A program made the position numbers and the translations under genes. 37,396 nt of DNA from Sphingomonadaceae bacterium (GTDB lineage: Bacteria; Pseudomonadota; Alphaproteobacteria; Sphingomonadales; Sphingomonadaceae): positions 1 to 37,396 of the forward strand of contig CANGJI010000021.1 in the NCBI GenBank assembly GCA_947454135.1, given 5' to 3'. Positions 20,028-28,002 of this stretch are shown piece by piece. Each line of letters starts with the position of its first letter. Within the stretch, counting starts at the first letter, position 1. Under the pieces are notes generated by a model. It saw nothing but the letters and a program-made list of their open reading frames with translations, searched no databases and had not been told where the DNA came from.

Positions 20028-21464
20028 TCAGGACAAAGGCAGGCGCAAGGTGGCGGTGAGACCTCTGGTCTCGCCGCCTTCCTGCCGATTGGCGAGGTGG
20101 AGCGATCCGCCGTGCTGGTCCGCAATCGCGCGGGCGAGCGTGAGGCCGAGGCCCGCACCGCCAGTCGCGGAATTGCGCGAGGCTTCGAGCCGGGTGAACG
20201 GCTCCAGCATGCGCGCGATCTCCTGCTCGGGGATGCCGGTGCCATCGTCGTCCACTGTCAGCACCGCCTCGTCCCCCTCGCGCAGCAGGGTGACGCGGGC
20301 GCGGGTGCCATAGCGCAGGGCATTCGAAACAAGGTTGCGCAAGGCCCGGCGCAGCCAGGTGGCGCGCAACGGCATGACAATGCGGGTCGCCTCGCCCAGC
20401 GTGACGTCGTCCCCCATATCCTCGTATTCGCCGACAACATCGGCGACGAGCGCCGAGAGCTCGGTCTGCTCCAGTGGATCGGACGGGCGGCCGACGCGGG
20501 CGAGGCTCAGGATATCATCAAGCGAGCGGTTGATGTCCTCGATGGTAGAGGCCATGCGGCCGCGCTCGGTATCGTCCTCCACCGCTTCGATCCGCACGCG
20601 CAGGGCGGCAAGCGGCGTTTTGAGATCGTGACCGATCGCGCCGAGCATGACATCCTTTTCATCGAGCAGCGCACCGACGCGGCGCTCCATCGCGTTGTGC
20701 GCGACAATCAGGCGGCGGATATCGTCCGGACCTTCGGGAGCGAGCTGACCGGCATCCTTGCGCGAGCGGGCGAAGCCTTCGACTTGCGCGGTGAGCGCGC
20801 GCAGCGGGCGCGCGATGCGGCGCACGATCAGGGCGACCGCGCTCACGAGGACCAGATAGATGAACACCGTCTGCAGCACGAGCGTGGTGAGCATCGCGCG
20901 TTCCGTGCGGGGGGCAAGCAGACGCGCGGTCAGCCAGGTGCCGTCAGCACGGCCGATCGCGGCAATGATCAGGCGCGGGCGCGGCGCCCCGGCCGGGCGG
21001 GCCATTCGCACGCGCGGCTCGGCAAGCCACGCGGTGATCACCGGATCGCGCGCAGGATCGCGCTCCGCGACGAAGATCCGTGAAGCATCGACGCCCTGCG
21101 CTTCGAGCACCTGACGCAAGGCTTCCTCGACCTCCGGCCGGCGGCGATCACCGGCCATCTGCGGCTCGTGCGCTTCTTCCTGCACGTGCAGCGGGCGCGG
21201 CATGCGCAGGCTGATCTCCGGCGCTTCGCCGCCGGGCGGCGGAACCGGGCCGAACTGCGCGCGCGGGCTGCGGCCGAGCAGGCTGAACGCGGCATAGTTC
21301 ACGAGCCCGGCAAAATGCCGCTCGTGCTGCATGCGCCACATCAGCGCGGCCGAGAGACCCTGCGCGACCATCAGTGCAAGCGCGATGGCCAGCAGCATCT
21401 GTCCTTGCAGACTGCGCGGCCAAAACCGCACGATTGGCCGCCAGCGCGCGCCAGGCTCAGCCAT
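20028..21464 (-). CDS. Sensor histidine kinase of an OmpR-type two-component system
   Basis: The 478-residue kinase has two membrane helices (about 22-42 and 191-214) enclosing a periplasmic sensor region of about 150 residues. A HAMP linker (RRIARPLRALTAQVEGFA) follows, then the H-box AIGHDLKTPLAAL with the phosphorylated His279. The ATPase domain has NLVSNALRYG (N-box), DDDGTGIPEQEIARMLEPF (G1/F-box) and GGAGLGLTLARAIADQHGG (G2). The periplasmic part is rich in Pro, Arg and Met and has no recognised sensor fold. The gene overlaps the response regulator stop by eight bases and is third in an operon that begins with the EF-hand protein, suggesting metal or ion sensing. The signal is unknown. 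Confidence 0.94.
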   Translation of the reverse strand: MAEPGARWRPIVRFWPRSLQGQMLLAIALALMVAQGLSAALMWRMQHERHFAGLVNYAAFSLLGRSPRAQFGPVPPPGGEAPEISLRMPRPLHVQEEAHEPQMAGDRRRPEVEEALRQVLEAQGVDASRIFVAERDPARDPVITAWLAEPRVRMARPAGAPRPRLIIAAIGRADGTWLTARLLAPRTERAMLTTLVLQTVFIYLVLVSAVALIVRRIARPLRALTAQVEGFARSRKDAGQLAPEGPDDIRRLIVAHNAMERRVGALLDEKDVMLGAIGHDLKTPLAALRVRIEAVEDDTERGRMASTIEDINRSLDDILSLARVGRPSDPLEQTELSALVADVVGEYEDMGDDVTLGEATRIVMPLRATWLRRALRNLVSNALRYGTRARVTLLREGDEAVLTVDDDGTGIPEQEIARMLEPFTRLEASRNSATGGAGLGLTLARAIADQHGGSLHLANRQEGGETRGLTATLRLPLS

Positions 21465-22200
21465 CGGCAGGCACCTTGCGCACTTCCGCGGCGAGCATGT
21501 AGCCGCCGCCCCAGACGGTCTGGATCAGTTCGGGATTGCGGCTGTCGCGCTCGATCTTGCGGCGGAGGCGGCTGATCTGGTTATCGACCGCGCGGTCGAA
21601 CAAGTGCGCCTCGCGGCCCTGCACCATGTCGAGCAGGCGGTCGCGGTCCAGCACCTGGCGCGGGTGATCGAGGAAGGCGATCAGGAGGCGGAACTCGGCG
21701 GACGAAATCGCCACGATGGCGCCCTCGCGATCGGTGAGACGGCGGCGCAGCGGATCGAGCCGCCAGCCGTCGAAGGCATAGTGGAATTCGTCTGCCGCCC
21801 CGGGCTTCGCTTCCGGCGCACGCGCGGCGCGGCGCAGCACCGAGCGGATTCGCGCGACGAGCTCGCGCGGATCGAAGGGCTTCACGACATAGTCGTCCGC
21901 TCCGATCTCCAGCCCGACGATACGGTCGGTCGCCTCGCCCCGCGCGGTGAGGAAGATGACCGGCAACTGCCGCGCCTCGATCAGGTGGCGACAGAGCGAA
22001 AGGCCATCCTCGCCCGGCATCATCACATCAAGCAGGACGATATCGTAGGTTTCGACCGCGAGCCGGGCGCGGGCTTCGGCAGCGCTTGCGGCTTGCGCCG
22101 CCGCGAACCCCTGCCGGACGAGATAGTCCGACAGGGGTTCGCGCAGCGCAGCCTCGTCATCCACCACGAGGACGCGGGTCGCATCGGGCATTGCCGCCAT
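21457..22200 (-). CDS. OmpR/PhoB-family response regulator
   Basis: The 247-residue regulator has a receiver domain with VLVVDDEAALRE (acidic pocket), phospho-acceptor Asp58 in LLDVMMPGEDG, the conserved Thr in LTARGE and Lys in YVVKPFDPRELVARIR. A C-terminal winged helix (EFRLLIAFLDHPRQVLDRDRLL, DRAVDNQISRLRRKIE, IQTVWGGGYML) completes the OmpR architecture. It would be phosphorylated by the adjacent kinase. An ATG three codons inside (22191) is an alternative start. Only two bases separate it from the stop of the EF-hand gene, and it overlaps the kinase gene, so all three are one transcription unit. The tandem TTGTCGC repeats upstream of the EF-hand gene are its likely binding site. Confidence 0.95.
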   Translation of the reverse strand: MAAMPDATRVLVVDDEAALREPLSDYLVRQGFAAAQAASAAEARARLAVETYDIVLLDVMMPGEDGLSLCRHLIEARQLPVIFLTARGEATDRIVGLEIGADDYVVKPFDPRELVARIRSVLRRAARAPEAKPGAADEFHYAFDGWRLDPLRRRLTDREGAIVAISSAEFRLLIAFLDHPRQVLDRDRLLDMVQGREAHLFDRAVDNQISRLRRKIERDSRNPELIQTVWGGGYMLAAEVRKVPADG

Positions 22201-22202
22201 GC

Positions 22203-22919
22203 TTATGCGCCGGGAGGAGGAGGCGGGGGCGGCATTTCGCCCATATCACCGCCGCCCATTCCGCCCATGTGGTGCATGCCCGGGCCGCGCATGCCGTGCC
22301 CGCCGCCCCAGCCGCCACCCCAGCCGCCGTGCGCCTTGCGCTCGGCCATCCAGGCAGCGCGGCGTTCCTGCGGGGTCAGCTTGCCATCATGGTTGGTATC
22401 GGCGGCATCGAAGCGCGCCTTCACGGCTGCATCGAACTCGGCGCGGGTAACCGTTCCGTCGTGATTGGTATCGGCCTTCTCCGCCATTTCATGAAGCATG
22501 TGGGCGGCAGGGCCCATCGTCATGCCCATACCGGCCCCCGGAGGCGGCGGCGGCATCATGCCGGGCATGCCTTCGTGGCCCTTGCCGCCCTTCCAGCCGC
22601 CTTCCATCATCTTCTTGTGGTGCTCCATGAATTCGGTCTTGCTGATCGACCCGTCATGGTTGGTGTCGATCATGTCGAACATCTCGGCCATCTTGGCCTC
22701 GCGGTCAGCGTGATTGAGCACACCATCCTTGTTGACGTCCAGCTTGGCCCACATGGCGTCCGCCTTGGCCTTGGCGTCGGCCCAGGTCACCGTCGCATCG
22801 CCCATCGGATCGCCCATCCGCTCCCGGCCGGGCTCGGCAAACGCGGGATAGGTTGCGTAGAGCGCCGCAGTGGCGGTCAGGAGAACAGCCGCAGAGGCGG
22901 CAAGCGTGGTCTTCTTCAT
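22203..22919 (-). CDS. Exported EF-hand calcium-binding protein with Gly/Met/His/Pro-rich tail
   Basis: The 238-residue protein starts with a signal peptide (MKKTTLAASAAVLLTATAALYATYPAFA, about 28 residues). Four EF-hand loops are evident: residues 61-72 (DVNKDGVLNHAD, ending in Asp in place of Glu), 85-96 (DTNHDGSISKTE), 150-161 (DTNHDGTVTRAE) and 174-185 (DTNHDGKLTPQE). They form two pairs separated by a Gly/Met/Pro-rich linker (about 107-137). The C-terminal 40 residues are Gly-, Met- and His-rich (HGMRGPGMHHMGGMGGG) and end in a seven-Pro run, a composition that could also bind copper or nickel. It is the promoter-proximal gene of the two-component operon and may buffer or present the ion sensed by the kinase; this is inference. 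No enzymatic domain is present. Confidence 0.92.
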   Translation of the reverse strand: MKKTTLAASAAVLLTATAALYATYPAFAEPGRERMGDPMGDATVTWADAKAKADAMWAKLDVNKDGVLNHADREAKMAEMFDMIDTNHDGSISKTEFMEHHKKMMEGGWKGGKGHEGMPGMMPPPPPGAGMGMTMGPAAHMLHEMAEKADTNHDGTVTRAEFDAAVKARFDAADTNHDGKLTPQERRAAWMAERKAHGGWGGGWGGGHGMRGPGMHHMGGMGGGDMGEMPPPPPPPGA

Positions 22920-22991
22920 CGAACGCGGTCCTTGTCCTGAAGGGACGCGGAAGAGGGGGTCCCTTCCCGCTATCCCTCGTCTAGACCGGGG

Positions 22992-23040
22992 TTGTCGCGC
23001 AATTATCCCCCGGAGAAGCCGTTTTGTCGCACTTTGTCGC
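22992..23040 (-). promoter_or_regulatory. Direct repeats and promoter upstream of the EF-hand/two-component operon
   Basis: On the plus strand TTGTCGC occurs at 22992-22998, 23024-23030 and 23034-23040. The last two are exactly ten bases apart, as in OmpR/PhoB-type tandem sites, and the third is 32 bases away. On the reverse strand GCGACA (23025-23030) lies 17 bases from GATAAT (23002-23007), a good -35/-10 pair for a transcript into the gene starting at 22919. The repeat overlaps the weak -35, typical for activation by a response regulator. The rest of 22920-23118 contains only a seven-base inverted repeat (22940-22946 with 22959-22965) in the leader. Confidence 0.6.
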
Positions 23041-23118
23041 GGAGCCTTCAGCGCGGGCGATGTTCCGCGCCAAGCCCGATGTGGATGGGGTTCCTATCGA
23101 GGCGGTGCGCCATGGGCA

Positions 23119-23493
23119 TCAGCTTCCCATCACGAAGGCATTGAGCTTGTTGCCATCGGGATCGCGGAAATAGGCGGCATAGAACCCGCCTTCGCCGCGC
23201 GGTCCCGGAGGGCCTTCGCAGGTGCCACCATGGGCGAGCGCCGCGGCATGGAGCCGGTCGACCTGCCCGGGATCCCTGGCCTCGAGCGCGACCATCACAC
23301 CGTTGCCGACAGTGGCCGGCTCGCCGTTGTAGGGCTTCATCAGGCCGATGCCGGCCCCGCCGCCAGCCTCGCCCCACGCGATTGCGCCGTCCCATTCGTA
23401 CATGCGGCCAGTGCCCATTTCGGCGGCGATCGCATCATAGAACTTCGCGCCGCGCGCGAGATAGTTGGTTCCCAATGTCACGTAGCCGATCAT
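23119..23493 (-). CDS. VOC-superfamily (glyoxalase/bleomycin-resistance fold) protein
   Basis: The 124-residue protein has the paired beta-alpha-beta-beta-beta pattern of the vicinal oxygen chelate fold. It opens MIGYVTLGTNYLARGAKFYDAI and closes with GGFYAAYFRDPDGNKLNAFVMG, a typical C-terminal VOC signature. Members include glyoxalases, dioxygenases and antibiotic-binding proteins; the substrate here is unknown. I chose the ATG at 23493 because a strong AGGAGG ribosome site lies five bases upstream, whereas the ATG at 23514 overlaps that site and adds MGEEEDW. The promoter region carries an SOS-type operator (23541-23555), so the gene may be induced by DNA damage. It is a single-gene unit. 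Confidence 0.9.
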   Translation of the reverse strand: MIGYVTLGTNYLARGAKFYDAIAAEMGTGRMYEWDGAIAWGEAGGGAGIGLMKPYNGEPATVGNGVMVALEARDPGQVDRLHAAALAHGGTCEGPPGPRGEGGFYAAYFRDPDGNKLNAFVMGS

Positions 23494-23540
23494 CCAATCC
23501 TCCTCTTCGCCCAAGGCTCAACATCGAGTCGCGATAATCG

Positions 23541-23555
23541 GAACATAACAAGAAC
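23541..23555 (-). promoter_or_regulatory. LexA/SOS box (GAAC-N7-GAAC) in the VOC gene promoter
   Basis: GAAC at 23541-23544 and GAAC at 23552-23555 are separated by seven AT-rich bases (ATAACAA). This matches exactly the direct-repeat LexA site of Alphaproteobacteria, read GTTC-N7-GTTC on the transcribed strand. On that strand TTGCTT (23556-23561) and GATTAT (23534-23539) form a -35/-10 pair with 16-base spacing. The box fills the spacer precisely, an ideal position for repression. The predicted start point is about 35 bases before the VOC start codon. The other flanking gene ends at 23564, so the VOC gene is the only possible target. Confidence 0.75.
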
Positions 23556-23563
23556 AAGCAAGC

Positions 23564-25369
23564 TTACAACGGGGCGCAGGCAGCCTCCAGCCAGGCGAGG
23601 TCCGCGCCGGAAAGTTGCGGGGCGAGCAGGTCGCGGGTCTTGGCGTGATAAGCGTTCCACCAGTCGCGCTCGTGCGGCTGGAGCAGCGCGGGCTCGACCA
23701 GCGCGCGGTCGATGGGGGCGAAAGTCAGCGTCTCGAAGCCCATGAACCGGCCTTCCGCGCCCGCGATCTGGCGCTCTTCGACAAGCACCAGGTTCTCGAT
23801 GCGGATGCCGTACTCGCCCGCCTTGTAGTAGCCGGGTTCGTTCGAGAGGATCATGCCGGGCAGCAGCGGCTGGCCGGTGCCGGCCTGCCCGCCCGCCGCC
23901 TTGGCGATGCGCTGCGGGCCTTCGTGGACGGCGAGGAAGCTGCCAACACCGTGGCCGGTGCCGTGGGCATAGTCGAGGCCGGCAACCCACAGGAACTGGC
24001 GCGCGAAGCTATCAAGCTGGCTGCCGACAGTGCCTTCGGGGAACACCGCGAGATCGAGGGCGATGTGGCCCTTGAGCACGCGGGTGAAGCGGTCCTTCAC
24101 TTCGGCGGGCGGCGCATCGGGGCCGACCCAGACAGTGCGCGTGATGTCAGTCGTGCCATCGAGGTACTGGCCGCCCGAATCGACGAGATAGACGCTGTTC
24201 GGCTCGATCTGGCGGTTGGTGTGCTCGTCCACCTTGTAGTGCGGGCTGGCGCCATTGGGGCCGGCGGCGGAGATCGTATCGAACGAGAGATCGCGCAGGA
24301 GGCCCGTCTTCTCGCGTTCGGAACGCAAGGCGGCGGCGGCGGAGAGCTCGGTTTCAGTGCCCTTGGGGGCTGCGTTCGAGAGCCAGTGGAGGAAGCGGGT
24401 GATCGCGGCGCCATCGCGGGCCTGCGCGGCGCGGTGGCCGGCCTGTTCGACCGGGTTCTTGCAGGCCTTGGGCAGCACCGTGGGATCGGTGAGCGAGACC
24501 ACTTCAGCCCCCGCAGCCGTCAGTTCGGCATAGATTGCGGCAACCGCGCGTTCGGGATCGACCGCGACCTTCTTGCCGGCAAGCGCGGCGAGCGCAGGGG
24601 TGAAGGCAGCGCGGTCCTGCACGCGCACGGCGTTGCCGAGGTGCTGGGCAAGCTCGGGCGTGACCTTTTCGGGAGCGATGAAGAGGTCTGCCGTGCCGTC
24701 TGCATGCGCGAGCACGAACGACAGCGCGACGGGGGTGCAATCCACGTCCGACCCGCGCATGTTGAGCAGCCACGCGACCGAATCGAGCGCGGAAATGACC
24801 GCAGCGTCGAGCCCGCGCGCAGTGAGCCAGGCGGCGACTTCGGCGCGCTTTTCGTTGGCGGAGGCACCGGCGTATTCGTCGGCATGGACCAGCGCGGGGG
24901 CGGCAGACGGCGCGGGGCGGTCCTGCCAGATCGCATCGATCGGGTTCTGCTGGACCGCGACGAGGGTCGCGCCCCGGTCCTTCAGCGCGGCGGACGCGGC
25001 ATCGGCCCAGCCCTTGCCGTGAAGCCAGGCGTCATAGCCGATGCGGCTGCCTTCGGGGGCGTGCTGCCCGAGCCATGCCGCGACCGAGGTCTGCGGCACC
25101 GACTGGTAGTCATAGAGGCGGCCATCGACCTGTTCGCGCACTTGCAGCGTGTAGCGCCCGTCGACGAAGATCGCGGCCTTGTCCTTGAGCACGACGGCAG
25201 TGCCCGCCGAGCCGCCGAAGCCGGTCAGCCAGCCGAGGCGCTGCGCGTAGGCGCCGACATATTCGCTCATGTGTTCGTCGGAGATCGGGATGACGAAGCC
25301 GTCGATACCTTGCCGCGCGAGTTCCTTGCGCAGGGCTTCGAGGCGGGCTTCATGGGTGTTCATCAGCAT
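23564..25369 (-). CDS. Xaa-Pro aminopeptidase (M24B family)
   Basis: The 601-residue protein resembles long bacterial and eukaryotic-type aminopeptidase P. Two N-terminal creatinase-like domains (ISDEHMSEYVGAYAQRLGWLTGFGGSAG at the start; IDAIWQDRPAP at the second boundary) precede the pita-bread catalytic domain. Metal ligands are visible: Asp in YLVDSGGQYLDGTTDITRT (two), His in HGTGHGVGSFLAVHEGP, and Glu in MILSNEPGYYKAGEYGIRIENLV and in the final ETLTFAPID region. It releases N-terminal residues followed by proline and should be cytoplasmic, as no signal peptide is present. The ATG at 25369 (MLMNTHEARLEALR) has AGGA eight bases upstream; ATG 25363 is an alternative. It is divergent from the oligopeptidase gene, with only 64 bases between them for both promoters. 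Confidence 0.94.
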   Translation of the reverse strand: MLMNTHEARLEALRKELARQGIDGFVIPISDEHMSEYVGAYAQRLGWLTGFGGSAGTAVVLKDKAAIFVDGRYTLQVREQVDGRLYDYQSVPQTSVAAWLGQHAPEGSRIGYDAWLHGKGWADAASAALKDRGATLVAVQQNPIDAIWQDRPAPSAAPALVHADEYAGASANEKRAEVAAWLTARGLDAAVISALDSVAWLLNMRGSDVDCTPVALSFVLAHADGTADLFIAPEKVTPELAQHLGNAVRVQDRAAFTPALAALAGKKVAVDPERAVAAIYAELTAAGAEVVSLTDPTVLPKACKNPVEQAGHRAAQARDGAAITRFLHWLSNAAPKGTETELSAAAALRSEREKTGLLRDLSFDTISAAGPNGASPHYKVDEHTNRQIEPNSVYLVDSGGQYLDGTTDITRTVWVGPDAPPAEVKDRFTRVLKGHIALDLAVFPEGTVGSQLDSFARQFLWVAGLDYAHGTGHGVGSFLAVHEGPQRIAKAAGGQAGTGQPLLPGMILSNEPGYYKAGEYGIRIENLVLVEERQIAGAEGRFMGFETLTFAPIDRALVEPALLQPHERDWWNAYHAKTRDLLAPQLSGADLAWLEAACAPL

Positions 25370-25433
25370 GGGTCTTGTCCTGAAGTCTGTTGCCCGGCTT
25401 GCGGGCTTATGCGGCACACCATAGATGCGGGGG

Positions 25434-27509
25434 ATGACGGAAACCACCCCCAAGGCCCTTGGCTCAGCACCGCCCGTGGCGGCGAAGAAGCCCCACACGT
25501 TCACACATCACGGCGTGACAATCGCGGACCCGTACCACTGGCTGCGCGATCCGGGCTATCCCGAGGTCAAGGACGCGGAAGTGCTGGCCCATCTGGAAGC
25601 GGAGAACGCGTGGTTCGAAGCGCGGATGCAGCCGCTGCAACCGGCAGTCGAGACGCTGCTCGCCGAAATGCGTGGGCGGATCAAGGAAGCCGACAAATCG
25701 GTGCCGCAGAAGGATGGCGACTGGCTCTACTGGATCGAATACGAGGAAGGCGCCGAGTACAAGAAGTGGTGGCGCAGGCCGGTCGCAGGCGGGCCTGACG
25801 AGCTGATCCTCGATGAAGTCGCGCTGGCCGAGGGCAAGGAATACTTCCGGCTGGGCGCGCTCTCGGTTTCCAGCGACGGGCGGCTGCTGGCCTGGGCCGT
25901 CGATGACAACGGTTCGGAGCGGTTCACCGCGCGGATCAAGGTGATCGCCACGGGCGAAGTGCTGCCCGACGTGATCCCAGGGACACTCTCCGCGCTCGTC
26001 TGGGCGGCGGGAGACAAGGCGCTGGTCTACAGCCTCGCCAATGCGCAGTGGCGGACGGACAACGCGCGGCTGCACTGGCTGGGGACGCCGGTGGAAGACG
26101 ATGTCGAGCTCTATCACGAGGACGACGAGGGCTTTCGCGTATCCGCCGGGCTTTCGGCGAACGACGAGTGGCTGGTAATTTCGACTGGCGATCACGAGAC
26201 GAGCGAAGTGCGGCTGGTGCCCGCCGCCGATCCGCTGGCCGCGCCGCTGCTGGTGAAAGCGCGGCAGACCGGGGTCGAGTATGACGTCGACGTGCGCGGC
26301 GAGACGCTGTTCATCCACACCAACGACAGCCACGAGAACTTCCGCCTCGCGACGGCGCCGCTGGCCGATCCGGCTGCGTGGACCACGCTGATCGAGGGGA
26401 CGGACGACTTCTACCTGACCGGCTTCGACCTGTTCCGTGATTTCTACGTGGTCGAGGGCCGGGTGCGTGGGCTCGACCGGATCGAGGTGCGCTATTACGA
26501 CGATCCGGCGCGGATCGAGCCGATTGCGTTCCCGGAAGCGAGCTACGAGGCCTCGCTGGGAGACAATCCGGAATGGGCGATGGACACGCTTCGGGTCAGC
26601 TATGAATCCATGACCAGCCCGGCTTCGGTCTACGACTACCACGTCGGCGAGCGGCGGCTGGAACTCTTGAAGACGCAGGAGATCCCGAGCGGCTACGACG
26701 CCTCGCTCTACGAAACGGCGCGGCTGGAAGTGACTGCGCGTGATGGCACAGCCGTGCCGGTCTCTGTGGTGTGGCGCAAGGGCCGTGAGGCTGGTGGGCC
26801 GCTCTATCTCTATGGCTACGGCGCTTATGGCATTGCCATCGGGCCGGGCTTCTCGACCACGCGGCTGAGCCTGGTCGACCGCGGCTTTGCCTATGCCATC
26901 GCGCATATCCGGGGCGGCGATGATCTGGGGCGGCGCTGGTACAAGGCGGGCAAGCTGGAGCAGCGGACCAACACCTTCAACGATTTCGTCGATGTGGCGA
27001 AGGGCCTGATCGCCGAAGGATTCACCGCAGCGGGCCGGATCGCGATTGCCGGCGGCTCGGCAGGCGGCGAGTTGATGGGGGCGGTGATCAATTCCGATCC
27101 CGAACTGTGGGGCGCGGTGGCCGCCCATGTGCCCTTCGTCGATGTGCTGAGCACCATGCTCGACGCAGACCTGCCGCTCACCCCGGGCGAGTGGCCGGAA
27201 TGGGGCAATCCGATCGAAGACAAGGCCGCGTTCGAGCTCATCCGCTCCTACTCGCCCTACGATCAGGTGCGGGCTCAGGCCTATCCGCCGATGCTGGTGA
27301 CAGCCGGTCTCAACGACCCGCGCGTGACCTATTGGGAGCCCGCCAAGTGGGTTGCCAAGCTGCGCGAGCTGAAGACCGATACGAACGAACTCCTGCTCAA
27401 GACCAACATGGGCGCAGGGCATGGCGGCAAGTCGGGCCGGTTCGAAGGCCTGCGCGAAACGGCGGAGGAGTTTGCCTTCATCCTCGCCCAGATCGGCGTG
27501 CCCACGTGA
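25434..27509 (+). CDS. ptrB: Oligopeptidase B (S9A prolyl-oligopeptidase family)
   Basis: The protein of about 691 residues begins near PHTFTHHGVTIADPYHWLRDP, the usual N-terminus of oligopeptidase B. The middle is a beta-propeller and the end an alpha/beta-hydrolase domain. The catalytic triad is visible: Ser in IAGGSAGGELMGAVIN, Asp in VTAGLNDPRVTYWEPAKW, and His in NMGAGHGGKSGRF. Enzymes of this group cut small peptides after Arg or Lys in the cytoplasm. No signal peptide is seen. I chose the ATG at 25434 (MTETTP); the in-frame ATG at 25425 is equally possible. The stop overlaps the GTG start of the thioesterase gene by four bases, so the two are coupled. It lies next to an aminopeptidase P, forming a small peptide-degradation neighbourhood. 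Confidence 0.94.
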   Translation: MTETTPKALGSAPPVAAKKPHTFTHHGVTIADPYHWLRDPGYPEVKDAEVLAHLEAENAWFEARMQPLQPAVETLLAEMRGRIKEADKSVPQKDGDWLYWIEYEEGAEYKKWWRRPVAGGPDELILDEVALAEGKEYFRLGALSVSSDGRLLAWAVDDNGSERFTARIKVIATGEVLPDVIPGTLSALVWAAGDKALVYSLANAQWRTDNARLHWLGTPVEDDVELYHEDDEGFRVSAGLSANDEWLVISTGDHETSEVRLVPAADPLAAPLLVKARQTGVEYDVDVRGETLFIHTNDSHENFRLATAPLADPAAWTTLIEGTDDFYLTGFDLFRDFYVVEGRVRGLDRIEVRYYDDPARIEPIAFPEASYEASLGDNPEWAMDTLRVSYESMTSPASVYDYHVGERRLELLKTQEIPSGYDASLYETARLEVTARDGTAVPVSVVWRKGREAGGPLYLYGYGAYGIAIGPGFSTTRLSLVDRGFAYAIAHIRGGDDLGRRWYKAGKLEQRTNTFNDFVDVAKGLIAEGFTAAGRIAIAGGSAGGELMGAVINSDPELWGAVAAHVPFVDVLSTMLDADLPLTPGEWPEWGNPIEDKAAFELIRSYSPYDQVRAQAYPPMLVTAGLNDPRVTYWEPAKWVAKLRELKTDTNELLLKTNMGAGHGGKSGRFEGLRETAEEFAFILAQIGVPT

Positions 27510-27898
27510 TCGCGCATACCAAGACATTCACCGCAGGGGCGCAGCACATCGACGTGCTGGGCCATGTGAACAACGCGGTGTGGGTGCAGTGGATGGAAGC
27601 CGTCGCCACCTCGCACTGGGAGGCGCTTGCCCCGGCGGAGTGGCAGGACGCCTATGTCTGGGTCGTGACGCGGCACGAGATCGACTACCGCGGCAATGTC
27701 GCACTGGGCGAAAGCGTGACGGCGGAGACCTTCGTGCCGGACAGCCCGCGCGGGGCACGGTTCGACCGGCGGGTCGATTTCCGCAACAGTGCCGGCAAGG
27801 TCATCGTCAGCGCCCGCACGCAGTGGGTGCTGATCGACAAGTCCAGCATGCGCATCCAGCGCGTGCCGGCGGAGATGGCGGCGCTGTTTGTGGCGTAA
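27506..27898 (+). CDS. Hotdog-fold acyl-CoA thioesterase (4-hydroxybenzoyl-CoA thioesterase/YbgC type)
   Basis: The gene starts with a GTG overlapping the oligopeptidase stop (27506-27509). The 130-residue product is a single hotdog domain. Its signature HIDVLGHVNNAVWVQWMEAVA has the catalytic-type Asp16 and HVNN motif of the 4HBT family, followed by VWVVTRHEIDYRGNVALGESV and a C-terminal strand ARTQWVLIDKSSMRIQRVP. Enzymes of this type hydrolyse short- or medium-chain or aromatic acyl-CoA; the substrate is not predictable. The GTG is chosen because no ATG lies in-frame near the conserved N-terminus and the overlap arrangement is characteristic of coupled genes. Confidence 0.9.
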   Translation: MIAHTKTFTAGAQHIDVLGHVNNAVWVQWMEAVATSHWEALAPAEWQDAYVWVVTRHEIDYRGNVALGESVTAETFVPDSPRGARFDRRVDFRNSAGKVIVSARTQWVLIDKSSMRIQRVPAEMAALFVA

Positions 27899-27901
27899 GT
27901 T

Positions 27902-27923
27902 GTGTTTCGGCCTGGCCGAACAC
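27902..27923. terminator. Candidate hairpin after the thioesterase gene
   Basis: TTCGGCC (27906-27912) and GGCCGAA (27914-27920) are perfect inverted arms with one base between. The stem extends by GTG/CAC past a single bulged T. It directly follows the thioesterase stop. No T-run follows, so a role as intrinsic terminator is doubtful. The remaining gap to 28002 shows nothing else, except that ald converges from the other side. Confidence 0.35.
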
Positions 27924-28002
27924 CACAAGCCTGCGCCACATCCAGTTCATGGGACCGGTTGTAGCGAAATGAGCTTATAGGGGAGTCAACTCGCGCCTGC
28001 TG

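Noticed and set aside
27902..27923. Strong intrinsic terminator after the thioesterase gene
   Set aside because: The stem is short and bulged and no T-run follows. It is kept only as a low-confidence hairpin.
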